From NCBI RefSeq assembly GCF_007971525.1, contig NZ_CP042437.1, positions 1 through 64,000 of the forward strand: a stretch of 64,000 nucleotides of DNA, written 5' to 3'. Positions within the stretch are counted from its first letter, which is position 1. Every line of letters begins with the position of its first letter. The notes under the pieces are model-generated. The model saw only the letters and a list, made by a program, of their open reading frames with translations, was not told where the DNA came from and did not search any database. The position numbers were made by a program, and so were the translations under genes. Shown piece by piece: positions 47,456 through 55,464 of this stretch. This DNA comes from Mucilaginibacter ginsenosidivorax. GTDB lineage: Bacteria > Bacteroidota > Bacteroidia > Sphingobacteriales > Sphingobacteriaceae.

Positions 47456-47597
47456 AGCCTCACCTAAATCCTCTCCAAAGGAGAGGGCTTTTGATTTGCG
47501 CGTTTTTTTATTTTCCCGATTCTATTATTAGAATGTCGACTAAGCCCACCCCATACTATTCATAACCCTCTCCTTTGGAGAGGGCAGGGTGAGGCCT
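47456..47597. repeat. GC-rich hairpin repeat, copy 4 (two arms flanking about 73 bp)
   Basis: AGCCTCACCTAAATCCTCTCC continues to GGAGAGGGCTT on the left. The right arm ACCCTCTCCTTTGGAGAGGGCAGGGTGAGGCCT is its near reverse complement. The element sits between the adaptor and pump genes of the efflux operon. Confidence 0.78.
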
Positions 47598-47605
47598 AAG
47601 GCTCA

Positions 47606-48700
47606 TTACTCCTTTAATGATTCGTATAGGTAAACTTGCCTTGAAGCAACCACCCGCTGCCCTGGCTTTAACCCTTTGCTGATGTAGGCAACATCTTCTA
47701 CCCGTTTGGCTATTTCAACCAGTTGGATATGCACTTTAGCTGGCCCATCTACCACAACCACATAGTTTTTATTATTATCAAACACAATGGCATCGGTTTT
47801 AATAGCCGGCAGATTCATCCCCGATTTGGCTTGTATTTTTACATTGGTAAACATGCCTGGTTTAAGCATATTATCGGGATTGCTAATCATCACCCTGGCA
47901 CGCATCACTTTATTGTCCGGGTCGAGCACGTCAAAAAGCTTATCAATTTTGCCGGTAAATACTTTATCAGGATAAGCCAGCGTGGTTATTTGTACGGCAT
48001 CGCCAAGTTTTACACTGGCGATATCTGACTCATACATATTAATGAGCACAAATACCGACGACAGATCGGCTATGGTAAAAAGGTTCTGGTTATTATCTGC
48101 CCGCACCTGCATATCTTCGGTTACGTTTTTTTCAATAACGTAGCCGGTTAAAGGCGATTGGATCTCGTAGCCTTTGCCGTTGCTTTTATTGATAGACATG
48201 ATAGACCCGGCCCTATTGTTTTCGGCAGTAGCCTTTTGATAGTCTGATTTTGCCTGCTCCAGGTCTTTCTCTGACGACAGGCCGCTTTTATAAAGGTCCT
48301 GCGTGGTTTCCAGCTGGCGTTTGGCGTTTCGAAGGTCGGCCTGTGCCGAAATCAAATCGCGGCTGAAACCGGCAATCTCGGCGCTCCTCAAGGTGGTAAG
48401 CACCTGGCCTTTTTTAACCACATCGCCCAACTGCACATGTACCGACTGCGCTATGCCGCTTACCATCGGGAAAATTTTTACCATTTTGCTTTCATCCGGC
48501 GCTATGCTGCCGGTAAGGGTAATTTCCGACACTGCGTTTTCGGCCTTCACGGTGTCAATAACCAGGCTGCGCAACAAGGTATCAGTTACCTCAAAACGGG
48601 CATCTTTTGCGGCTTCGTCCGGGTGATGCGAACAGGCCGAGATAGACAAAATCAATGCCGGAAGAATACTAAAAACAACTACTTTATATGGGCGATACAT
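47606..48700 (-). CDS. czcB: CzcB-type periplasmic adaptor (HlyD family lipoprotein)
   Basis: This membrane fusion protein of the second efflux pump has 364 residues from ATG 48700. An ATG at 48745 would overlap the channel gene by 32 bp and put 15 residues ahead of the signal, so I reject it. Lipobox SISAC is at about Cys23. Then come a barrel-sandwich (HVQLGDVVKKGQVLT), a helical hairpin (GLSSEKDLEQAKSDYQKA) and the beta-barrel (VQITTLAYPDKVFTGKIDKL). It lacks the His-rich metal-binding tail of some CzcB proteins. Confidence 0.88.
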   Translation of the reverse strand: MYRPYKVVVFSILPALILSISACSHHPDEAAKDARFEVTDTLLRSLVIDTVKAENAVSEITLTGSIAPDESKMVKIFPMVSGIAQSVHVQLGDVVKKGQVLTTLRSAEIAGFSRDLISAQADLRNAKRQLETTQDLYKSGLSSEKDLEQAKSDYQKATAENNRAGSIMSINKSNGKGYEIQSPLTGYVIEKNVTEDMQVRADNNQNLFTIADLSSVFVLINMYESDIASVKLGDAVQITTLAYPDKVFTGKIDKLFDVLDPDNKVMRARVMISNPDNMLKPGMFTNVKIQAKSGMNLPAIKTDAIVFDNNKNYVVVVDGPAKVHIQLVEIAKRVEDVAYISKGLKPGQRVVASRQVYLYESLKE

Positions 48701-48713
48701 GATCTGTGTGTTA

Positions 48714-50015
48714 TTATTGATTAAAGAATGGTGTGCCGGTTGCAAAATTCAATTGCTCTAACGAGCTGATGCGGTTGAGCTGCAGGTTATTTAACTGCAG
48801 CGTATTGGTTTTATATGAATCGTAAAAATCAAGAAACTCCAACAGGCCGATGTTGTGTTTCTGGTAGTTTTTAAATACTTCCTGTATCAGGTGGTTAAAA
48901 TCCTGCTTAAACTTTGGGTCGAAGCTGTTGTACAGGTTTTCGAGGCGTAACGCGCCCTTGTAATCATTGGCCAGTTCGCTTTCCAGCTGGTCCTGCTGGC
49001 TTTGCAATTGCACCTTACTGGCATCAACCGCTATACGGGCCTGTTTTATACCGCCCTGGTTGCGGTTAAAAAATGGTAGCGAAAACGCAATTCCCGCGCT
49101 TGAATAATCGCGGATATAACTACCCTGTTTGTCATAAGCCAATGAAAGGGTTACGTCGGGGATAGCTGTTGCCTTTTGCAGCTTCAGGTTAATATTGTTA
49201 TAATCAACAACCGAGCGCGCAACTTTAAGATCGTACCGGTTAGCATTGGCCGAATCAATAAGACGCTGATAAGGCACATCTGACACCATATTTTTTCCTT
49301 CCAGGTTAATATCAACCTGTGGCAACACGAAACTTGATGGTTTGGCGCGAATCATCAGTTTCAGCTCGCTTTGGGTATCGTCAATACCATCCATCAGGTC
49401 GTTTAGTTCCGATTGCAGCGAGTATAATTGCGACTGGATGCGCAGCACTTCTTTTTGGGCGATATTACCTTTGGCATACTGCTCCTGGAAAGCCTTAAGC
49501 GTTTTCGCCAGGGAATTAATCTCTTCCTGGTAAACCCGTGCCGATTGCTCCTGGAAATAGATCTTATAAAAATCATTCCTTAGGGTATATCTAAGCGTGC
49601 GTAACAGGTCAAAAAGCTGGTACTGGGCCTGCTGCGCACTTATTTGCGCCAGCTGGATATTTTTATTACGCTTGCCCGCGGTTTGAATAAGCTGCGATAG
49701 CTGCGCCGAATATTCGCCGCCATCATGGCTGGTATCAAAAAAACGTTTGGTTTTAGGGTTGTATAAAACGTTGGCAAAACTAAAATCAGGATTATTGAAT
49801 AAGCGGGCAGTAATAATTTGTGCCTGCGCCTGGTCAACACTATAGTGCTGAATAATGAGGTCGAGATTGTTTTTTAAAAATTGGGCTTCTGTCTCTTTCA
49901 AAGTAACTTTCAGGGTATCGCTGCCGGAGGGTTGCCCGTAAACCGGGCCCCCGACAGCTATACACCATAGTAATAGTTGAATTGAAAAAAGAACGATAAC
50001 AAATTTTCGGTGCAT
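48714..50015 (-). CDS. czcC: CzcC-type outer membrane efflux channel (TolC family)
   Basis: This 433-residue outer membrane factor has a signal peptide at about 1-28 (ending VYGQ). Two repeats of long helices follow, with ARLFNNPDF, TAGKRNKNIQLA and PFFNRNQGGIKQARIAV, and a short C-terminal tail. It opens the second efflux operon. A predicted promoter and four phased hexamers lie directly upstream. The paralogue at 259-1523 has the same motifs. Confidence 0.9.
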   Translation of the reverse strand: MHRKFVIVLFSIQLLLWCIAVGGPVYGQPSGSDTLKVTLKETEAQFLKNNLDLIIQHYSVDQAQAQIITARLFNNPDFSFANVLYNPKTKRFFDTSHDGGEYSAQLSQLIQTAGKRNKNIQLAQISAQQAQYQLFDLLRTLRYTLRNDFYKIYFQEQSARVYQEEINSLAKTLKAFQEQYAKGNIAQKEVLRIQSQLYSLQSELNDLMDGIDDTQSELKLMIRAKPSSFVLPQVDINLEGKNMVSDVPYQRLIDSANANRYDLKVARSVVDYNNINLKLQKATAIPDVTLSLAYDKQGSYIRDYSSAGIAFSLPFFNRNQGGIKQARIAVDASKVQLQSQQDQLESELANDYKGALRLENLYNSFDPKFKQDFNHLIQEVFKNYQKHNIGLLEFLDFYDSYKTNTLQLNNLQLNRISSLEQLNFATGTPFFNQ

Positions 50016-50032
50016 AGTTTATTTGTTTGGCG

Positions 50033-50040
50033 CAAAACTA
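50033..50040 (-). promoter_or_regulatory. Putative -7 box of the czcCBA operon
   Basis: The minus strand reads TAGTTTTG, an exact TAnnTTTG match, 17 bp before the czcC start codon. There is no -33 TTTG at the expected spacing, which fits a promoter needing an activator. Confidence 0.5.
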
Positions 50041-50050
50041 TACCACCCAA

Positions 50051-50089
50051 ATTAGACCGACATTAAAGCGGGATTAGAAAGAGATTAGA
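50051..50089 (-). promoter_or_regulatory. Four 11-bp-phased hexamers, probable response regulator binding site
   Basis: On the plus strand ATTAGA, ATTAAA, ATTAGA and ATTAGA begin at 50051, 50062, 50073 and 50084, exactly 11 bp apart. The last overlaps the sensor kinase stop codon. OmpR/PhoB-type regulators bind direct repeats with 11-bp spacing. The site covers about -24 to -62 relative to the start inferred from the -7 box. Confidence 0.65.
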
Positions 50090-51449
50090 AAAACGGCACG
50101 AAACTAATGGTAAAAGTTGTGCCTTGCCCAACTACCGATTGTATATTGATGGCGCCATTAAATAGCTGGATAATTTTAAAAGCTACGTACAGCCCCACCC
50201 CATTGCCATCAAAAATACGCCCGTTTGCACTGCGGTAAAACGGCGTAAATATTTTTTCCTGGTCGTCAGCAGGGATGCCAACGCCCTTATCAATAATTGT
50301 AATTACCATGGATTGTTCATTGGCATTTAAACGGCAGGTAACGGGTTGATTGCGCGAGAATTTGAACGCATTCCCAATGATATTATTAAAGGCTATTTTG
50401 AGTAATGTAGGGTTGGCATTAATAAACAGTGCCTGCTGATCATCGGGCAAATGGTCAATTTGCACCTGCAGTTGCGGGTGCCCGGCCGACATAGCCCAAT
50501 GATGCTGCAACTCCCATATTTGTTCATCAATCTGTATAGGTTCCAGCTTTGCGCGGGTATATTCCATATCCGTTTGCGCCAGCTCCATCAGGCTGCTGAT
50601 AGTATCACTAAGCCGTCCGGCATCATTTAAAACCGATTTCAGCAACTGCTCGTAATCTACAATGCTTCTTTGTTTGTTCAGGGCAACCTCAACTTCGCCA
50701 ATGATACTTGTAACCGGCGTGCGCAACTCATGCGATGCATTGGCTACAAAGGTTTGCTGCAACTCAAATGAATTTTGCAGGTGACCAAGCAGACGGTTAA
50801 AATTAAGGGCCAGGGCACTTATTTCATCCTTACCTTTTCCTTCGTCGACCCTTACATGTAAACTGCTGGCATTAATTTGCTTCATTTGTTTAATAAGACC
50901 ATCAATAGGCATCAACGACCGCTTTGCAAACCATCTGCCTATAAAAAACAAAACGCTGTTTACCACTATCAAAATGATGATCATGATGCGGATAATACCC
51001 GATAAACGGAGTTTGGCCTGCTGATCATATGCGGAGGCAAGGATCACAAAATTACCCTGGTTGTCATGGTAATAAATACCAATTGTTTGCCGCTCGCCCT
51101 CCCTAAAGCTGATGTACTTTTTTGCACGGACTTCTTCAATAGTATTAAAGCTCCAGTATTGCTCCTTATCCTTTATAAAAGAGGCTATGTTGTTGGCATT
51201 GTAAACCCTTATAACCTCGTTGGGCAGCTGTTCCAACATCCGTTCGCGCACGTGGTTTAAGGAATCGGACGATATTTCGTCGGCTTCGAGGTATAGTTGC
51301 GCGGCTACCTTGGCCCTGTCTTTTAAATGTCCGTAAAAATCTGTCCTGAAAAAATCGGCAAAAGCCAGGTACATGCTCCCCATAATAACCAGCAGCATGG
51401 CCGAGCTGAGGAGTGTAAAATTTAAGGCAAGCCTGTTTTTTATTTTCAT
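50085..51449 (-). CDS. Sensor histidine kinase of the metal efflux operon
   Basis: This 454-residue inner membrane kinase has helices at about 9-31 and 150-170 enclosing a periplasmic sensor domain of about 120 residues. HAMP follows, then HisKA with the phospho-acceptor His in NASHELRTPVTSIIGE, and an HATPase domain with DKGVGIPADDQEKIF and GNGVGLYVAFKI. The last G-box has Val where Leu is usual. It is 6 bp downstream of its response regulator gene. CusS/CzcS-like metal sensing is inferred from the adjacent pump genes. Confidence 0.88.
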   Translation of the reverse strand: MKIKNRLALNFTLLSSAMLLVIMGSMYLAFADFFRTDFYGHLKDRAKVAAQLYLEADEISSDSLNHVRERMLEQLPNEVIRVYNANNIASFIKDKEQYWSFNTIEEVRAKKYISFREGERQTIGIYYHDNQGNFVILASAYDQQAKLRLSGIIRIMIIILIVVNSVLFFIGRWFAKRSLMPIDGLIKQMKQINASSLHVRVDEGKGKDEISALALNFNRLLGHLQNSFELQQTFVANASHELRTPVTSIIGEVEVALNKQRSIVDYEQLLKSVLNDAGRLSDTISSLMELAQTDMEYTRAKLEPIQIDEQIWELQHHWAMSAGHPQLQVQIDHLPDDQQALFINANPTLLKIAFNNIIGNAFKFSRNQPVTCRLNANEQSMVITIIDKGVGIPADDQEKIFTPFYRSANGRIFDGNGVGLYVAFKIIQLFNGAINIQSVVGQGTTFTISFVPFF

Positions 51450-51455
51450 ACCGCC

Positions 51456-52139
51456 TTATTTTTCCTTTAAAATATACCCCATGCCTATTACTGTATGAAT
51501 GAGTTTTGACTGTGCACCTTTTTCTATTTTTTTACGCAGGTAGTTTACATAAACATCAATAAAATTGGTGCCTGTATCAAACTGGATGTCCCAAACTTTT
51601 TCGGCAATATAATCCCTTGATAATGTTTTATTGGGGTTGCGTAAAAACAATTCCAGTAAATGATATTCCTTTGTGGTCAGCGTAATTTCGGTACCTGCGC
51701 GCTCGGCAGTTTTAGTAAAGGTGTTTAGCTTCAGGTCGCTAAAGGTTAATAAACCTTCTTCCTGGGGCGTTTCCTGCCGCGAACGCCTGAGCAGGGCGCT
51801 TATCCGCGCCAAAAGTTCGTTAAAATGAAAAGGTTTTACCAGGTAATCATCCGCGCCCGCCTGCAGGCCGTTTACCTTGTCATCTACCCTATCCAGCGCG
51901 GTAAGCATCAATATGGGCAGTTGTTTGTTATCCCTGCGGATGCGGCGGCAAAGGTCGATGCCGTTAATATCAGGCAGCATCAGATCGAGGATTATAAGGT
52001 CAAATGCATGCCCTGATAACAGGTCAATCGCAGCAAAGCCATCGAGGGCATGTGTTACATCATAATCGTGTTCCTGCAATCCTTTTGAAATAAAGGCTGC
52101 TACTTTTTCTTCATCTTCAACAAGGCAAATACGGTTCAT
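51456..52139 (-). CDS. OmpR/PhoB-family response regulator of the metal efflux operon
   Basis: This 227-residue regulator starts at ATG 52139, where MNRICLVEDEEKV gives the standard N-terminus (the ATG at 52166 would add nine residues). The receiver domain has phosphorylated Asp52 (LILDLMLPD) and the Lys in VKPFHFNELLARI. A winged-helix C-terminal domain includes TLTTKEYHLLELFLRNPNKTLSRDYI and GTNFIDVYVNYLRKKIE. It is CusR/CzcR-like. Its probable target is the phased hexamer array at 50051-50089. Confidence 0.92.
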   Translation of the reverse strand: MNRICLVEDEEKVAAFISKGLQEHDYDVTHALDGFAAIDLLSGHAFDLIILDLMLPDINGIDLCRRIRRDNKQLPILMLTALDRVDDKVNGLQAGADDYLVKPFHFNELLARISALLRRSRQETPQEEGLLTFSDLKLNTFTKTAERAGTEITLTTKEYHLLELFLRNPNKTLSRDYIAEKVWDIQFDTGTNFIDVYVNYLRKKIEKGAQSKLIHTVIGMGYILKEK

Positions 52140-52224
52140 AATACACCCCAAATTTGGTAGCTGCAAATTAAAGCAATATTATAGCATAATTAACCTGCCG
52201 GGTTTAAACCTCACAAGCTTTACA

Positions 52225-53592
52225 TCAATTTTCGGTTTTACCGGGAAATTTATCAAATAAAGCCTTCATCTCCCTGGCAATTTCCGGGTATTCGGCTATT
52301 ACATTGGTACGCTCGCTGGGGTCATATGAAATATTGAATAGCTCTGTTTGCGTTTGCTGGGCATCTTTCAAAATACCTTTGCTGCTGTTTTCGGCTTTAA
52401 CTTCGCGGTATTTCCAGTCGCCTTGTCTTACTGCTTCGCAAACGCCGTTGTTTACGTAATAAATTTCACGGTGTTTAGGGTGCCTGGGCGCTTTGCCCAG
52501 TAACACGTCGGCTATGGATTGTCCATCCAGTGTGCGGCCTTTTGGTAAGGGCGCGTTGGTCCACCTGGCCAGCGTAGGCAACACATCCAGGTTGCTTACC
52601 ATACTGGTGACGGTGGCGTTTACCGGGGTATGATTTTTCCAGTATACAATAAATGGTTCACGCACGCCGCCTTCATAGCTTTGGCCCTTACTACCGCGAA
52701 ACACACCTGCTGTACCGGCATCCCAGTGTTTGGTTGCGCCATCACCCTGCATGCGATCAGGAAATTCAATCCACGGACCATTGTCGCTCGAAAGCATAAA
52801 GATCGTATTATCCGCAAGCCCCTGTTTTTCAAGAACCTTCCATATCTGGCCCAGGCTTTCGTCAAGCTGCTCAACCACATCGCCAAGATGGCCTCCGTCC
52901 GAACGACCTTTATTCTTTTTTGATGATGCAAAGGCTACCGGCAAATGAGGCATATTATGCGCCAGGTACAGGAAAAATGGCTGTCTCTTTTTTTGCGCTT
53001 TAATGTATTTAATGGCTTCGTTGGTGTACAAATCAACTATCGATGAATCGGCAGGCCTGATAACCTCCGGCCGGTGGTTCCTGAAAATCTTCAATGTGGT
53101 GTCGCTTTTCACATAAGGCGACCGGTAATCGTGGCTATACAGCAATCCATAATAAGAATCAAACCCCTGCGCCATGGGGTGATTGTAGGCTTTATAATCG
53201 CCAAGGTGCCATTTGCCTATCATAGCTGTTTTATAACCCACATTTTTAAGCATTTCGGCAATGGTAACTTCCTGGTCGGGCAGGCCCAGGGTTGATCCTG
53301 GCGGGATAGGGTAAGGCAGGTTCATTCTTGATGCATAACGCCCTGTTAACAGCGATGCCCGCGATGGGGTGCACGAAGGGCTTGATACAACATAATTGGT
53401 TTCCCTTACTCCTTTTTGAGCCATTTTATCTAAAAAAGGCGTTTTAATTACGGGATTGCCGTAACAGCCCAGGTCTGAATAGCCCATGTCATCGGCCAAA
53501 ACAAAAATAACATTGGGCCGCTGCTGGGCAGATGAACTCGCCACGTAAAGCAAGGCAACAAAAAAGAAAAGGTAATTTTTTATATATGTCAT
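52225..53592 (-). CDS. Secreted sulfatase
   Basis: This 455-residue type I sulfatase has a signal peptide at 1-23 (SSAQ). The metal-binding [14 protein letters not shown] comes first, then the signature [11 protein letters not shown] with Cys74 as the formylglycine precursor, GKWHLG near 130, and SSDNGPW in the C-terminal half. It removes sulfate esters from glycans or small molecules after maturation by a formylglycine-generating or anSME enzyme not encoded here. It is 18 bp downstream of a second sulfatase on the same strand. Confidence 0.9.
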   Translation of the reverse strand: MTYIKNYLFFFVALLYVASSSAQQRPNVIFVLADDMGYSDLGCYGNPVIKTPFLDKMAQKGVRETNYVVSSPSCTPSRASLLTGRYASRMNLPYPIPPGSTLGLPDQEVTIAEMLKNVGYKTAMIGKWHLGDYKAYNHPMAQGFDSYYGLLYSHDYRSPYVKSDTTLKIFRNHRPEVIRPADSSIVDLYTNEAIKYIKAQKKRQPFFLYLAHNMPHLPVAFASSKKNKGRSDGGHLGDVVEQLDESLGQIWKVLEKQGLADNTIFMLSSDNGPWIEFPDRMQGDGATKHWDAGTAGVFRGSKGQSYEGGVREPFIVYWKNHTPVNATVTSMVSNLDVLPTLARWTNAPLPKGRTLDGQSIADVLLGKAPRHPKHREIYYVNNGVCEAVRQGDWKYREVKAENSSKGILKDAQQTQTELFNISYDPSERTNVIAEYPEIAREMKALFDKFPGKTEN

Positions 53593-53610
53593 GGTTATAC
53601 CGACTATATT

Positions 53611-55299
53611 TTATTTATGGCGAGGTTTGGGATACACATTATTGGTCACGGCCCATTGGTGCCACATGGCACTCAACTGGGTCACCTTTTCGGGGTATTT
53701 GCCCGCCTGGTTATTGATCTCTGTTTCATCATCCTTTATGTGGTACAGGTTCCAGGTAGTATCGTTTGGTAACGAAACCAATTTCCAGCCGTTGTACCTA
53801 ACATAACGCGCGCCGTAGTGCTCGTTAAACAAAGCTTCATCGGGCTTTGTTATCCCCTTAAATGAGGCTGCAAGGCTTTTTCCCTGTGTGGGTATTACCG
53901 GGTGACCTTTATAAATAAGCGGGTATGTTGTTTTTGCCAGTTCCACAAACGTGGCCATAAAATCTTTTACATGGCCCAACTGGTTTGATAAGCTGCCATT
54001 TGCCACAGTTACCCCCTTTGGCCAAAAAGCTATCATCGGGGTATGAACGCCGCCTTCATATGATTCGGCTTTCCAATACCGGTACGGTGTGTTGGCCACA
54101 TTTGCCCAGCGTTCGCCAATGGATGCATAAGATGTTTCGAAGCCCGGGAGGATTGTTTTTTTCATATCGTAAGCAATCTTTTCGCCTGCGCGAGTTTGGT
54201 TGGGCCTGTCAAATCCAGGGCCGTAAGCGGTGCAGTTTTCGCTGCTGGCACCATTATCACTTAAAAATACAATAAGTGTATTATCCAGCTTACCACTCTC
54301 TTTTAATGCTTTAATAATACGTCCTATCCCCTGGTCCATCCTGTCAATCATAGCGGCATGCACGGCCATGGCGGCGGCGTCCCAGGCCTTGTCGGGATTA
54401 TCGTCCCACTTCAAACCCGACTTATCCCTAAGCGATAACGGCGCCTTTACCGGATCAATAATGCCGGCTTTTATCAGCTTATTGTACCTGCGCGCGCGGA
54501 TGGTATCCCAGCCAACCTTATAGGTATCTTTATATTTGGCAATATCTTCAGGCGGCGCCATCAGCGGCCAGTGCGGCGCGTTTTCGGCAACGTACAAAAA
54601 GAAAGGCTTATTATCCTTGCTAAATTCCTTAATATAACTAACGGTAGTGTCGTTAATAGCATCTGTATGGTAATAGTTTTTAGGTATCGTTTTAATGGGC
54701 GTTGTGCCGCTTACCAAACTAAAAGGGTCGTAATAATCAACCACTCCCCAAATGGTGCCGAAAAATTTTTCGAACCCGCGGCTGGTTGGGTATTGAGCCA
54801 GTGGCGAAAAAGTTGGATAATAAACCTGGTGATTAAGCCACCTCTGTTGCTCTTCAGTACTTTTTTGCCCTATCGTATTGCTCACATGCCATTTACCCGA
54901 CATAGCGGTATGGTATCCCGCACCTTTTAACACCTCGGCAAGGGTAACCGAATTTTCGGCAAGGTGCCCAAGGTAGCCGGGCTCATCTTCAGCATCTGTC
55001 ATGTTGCCAATGCCCGCTCGCTGGTTGTACAAGCCCGTTAATAACGATGCTCTTGTGGGGCAGCAACGGGATGTATTGTAAAAGCGGGTATACCTTATGC
55101 CGTGTGCGGCCAGATAATCAATATTAGGCGTATGAATTTCGGACCCGTAACAGCCTATATCAGAAAAGCCAAGATCATCGGCAAGTATTACCACAATATT
55201 GGGCCGGGCATCTTTAACCGGTTGCTTTGCAGGTTGTTTAAAAAACACAAATGATAACGCAAACAAAATACCCGCGAATGCTAAAGCTATTTTTTTCAT
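53611..55299 (-). CDS. Secreted arylsulfatase-like sulfatase
   Basis: This 562-residue protein has an N-terminal hydrophobic signal/anchor (5-20). ILADDLGFSDIGCYGSE holds metal ligands. The signature SRCCPTRASLLTG has Cys79 as the formylglycine precursor; a second Cys follows it. SGKWHV and FLSDNGASSENC are also present. Larger size and the insertions near 280-340 resemble atsA-type arylsulfatases. With its neighbour and the divergent GH30 gene it suggests breakdown of a sulfated glycan. Confidence 0.9.
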   Translation of the reverse strand: MKKIALAFAGILFALSFVFFKQPAKQPVKDARPNIVVILADDLGFSDIGCYGSEIHTPNIDYLAAHGIRYTRFYNTSRCCPTRASLLTGLYNQRAGIGNMTDAEDEPGYLGHLAENSVTLAEVLKGAGYHTAMSGKWHVSNTIGQKSTEEQQRWLNHQVYYPTFSPLAQYPTSRGFEKFFGTIWGVVDYYDPFSLVSGTTPIKTIPKNYYHTDAINDTTVSYIKEFSKDNKPFFLYVAENAPHWPLMAPPEDIAKYKDTYKVGWDTIRARRYNKLIKAGIIDPVKAPLSLRDKSGLKWDDNPDKAWDAAAMAVHAAMIDRMDQGIGRIIKALKESGKLDNTLIVFLSDNGASSENCTAYGPGFDRPNQTRAGEKIAYDMKKTILPGFETSYASIGERWANVANTPYRYWKAESYEGGVHTPMIAFWPKGVTVANGSLSNQLGHVKDFMATFVELAKTTYPLIYKGHPVIPTQGKSLAASFKGITKPDEALFNEHYGARYVRYNGWKLVSLPNDTTWNLYHIKDDETEINNQAGKYPEKVTQLSAMWHQWAVTNNVYPKPRHK

Positions 55300-55464
55300 G
55301 GTGGATATCTACACAGGATTGATGTATGAGTGCTGTTAAAAGTAATAATAAAACCCTAACAGCCCCGATGCAAAAGGTTTAGTAATATTTTTTTTACCAA
55401 AATACCCCAAATGATGTTTGCGGCCGGCACTCAATATAAAAATGACACCTTATATTTGACCAAG

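Noticed and set aside
55411..55464. Upstream start of the GH30 gene at 55411 and a promoter at 55417-55458
   Set aside because: The extra 18 residues precede a clear signal peptide. TTTG at 55417 and TATATTTG at 55451 are 30 bp apart, too far for the usual promoter spacing.
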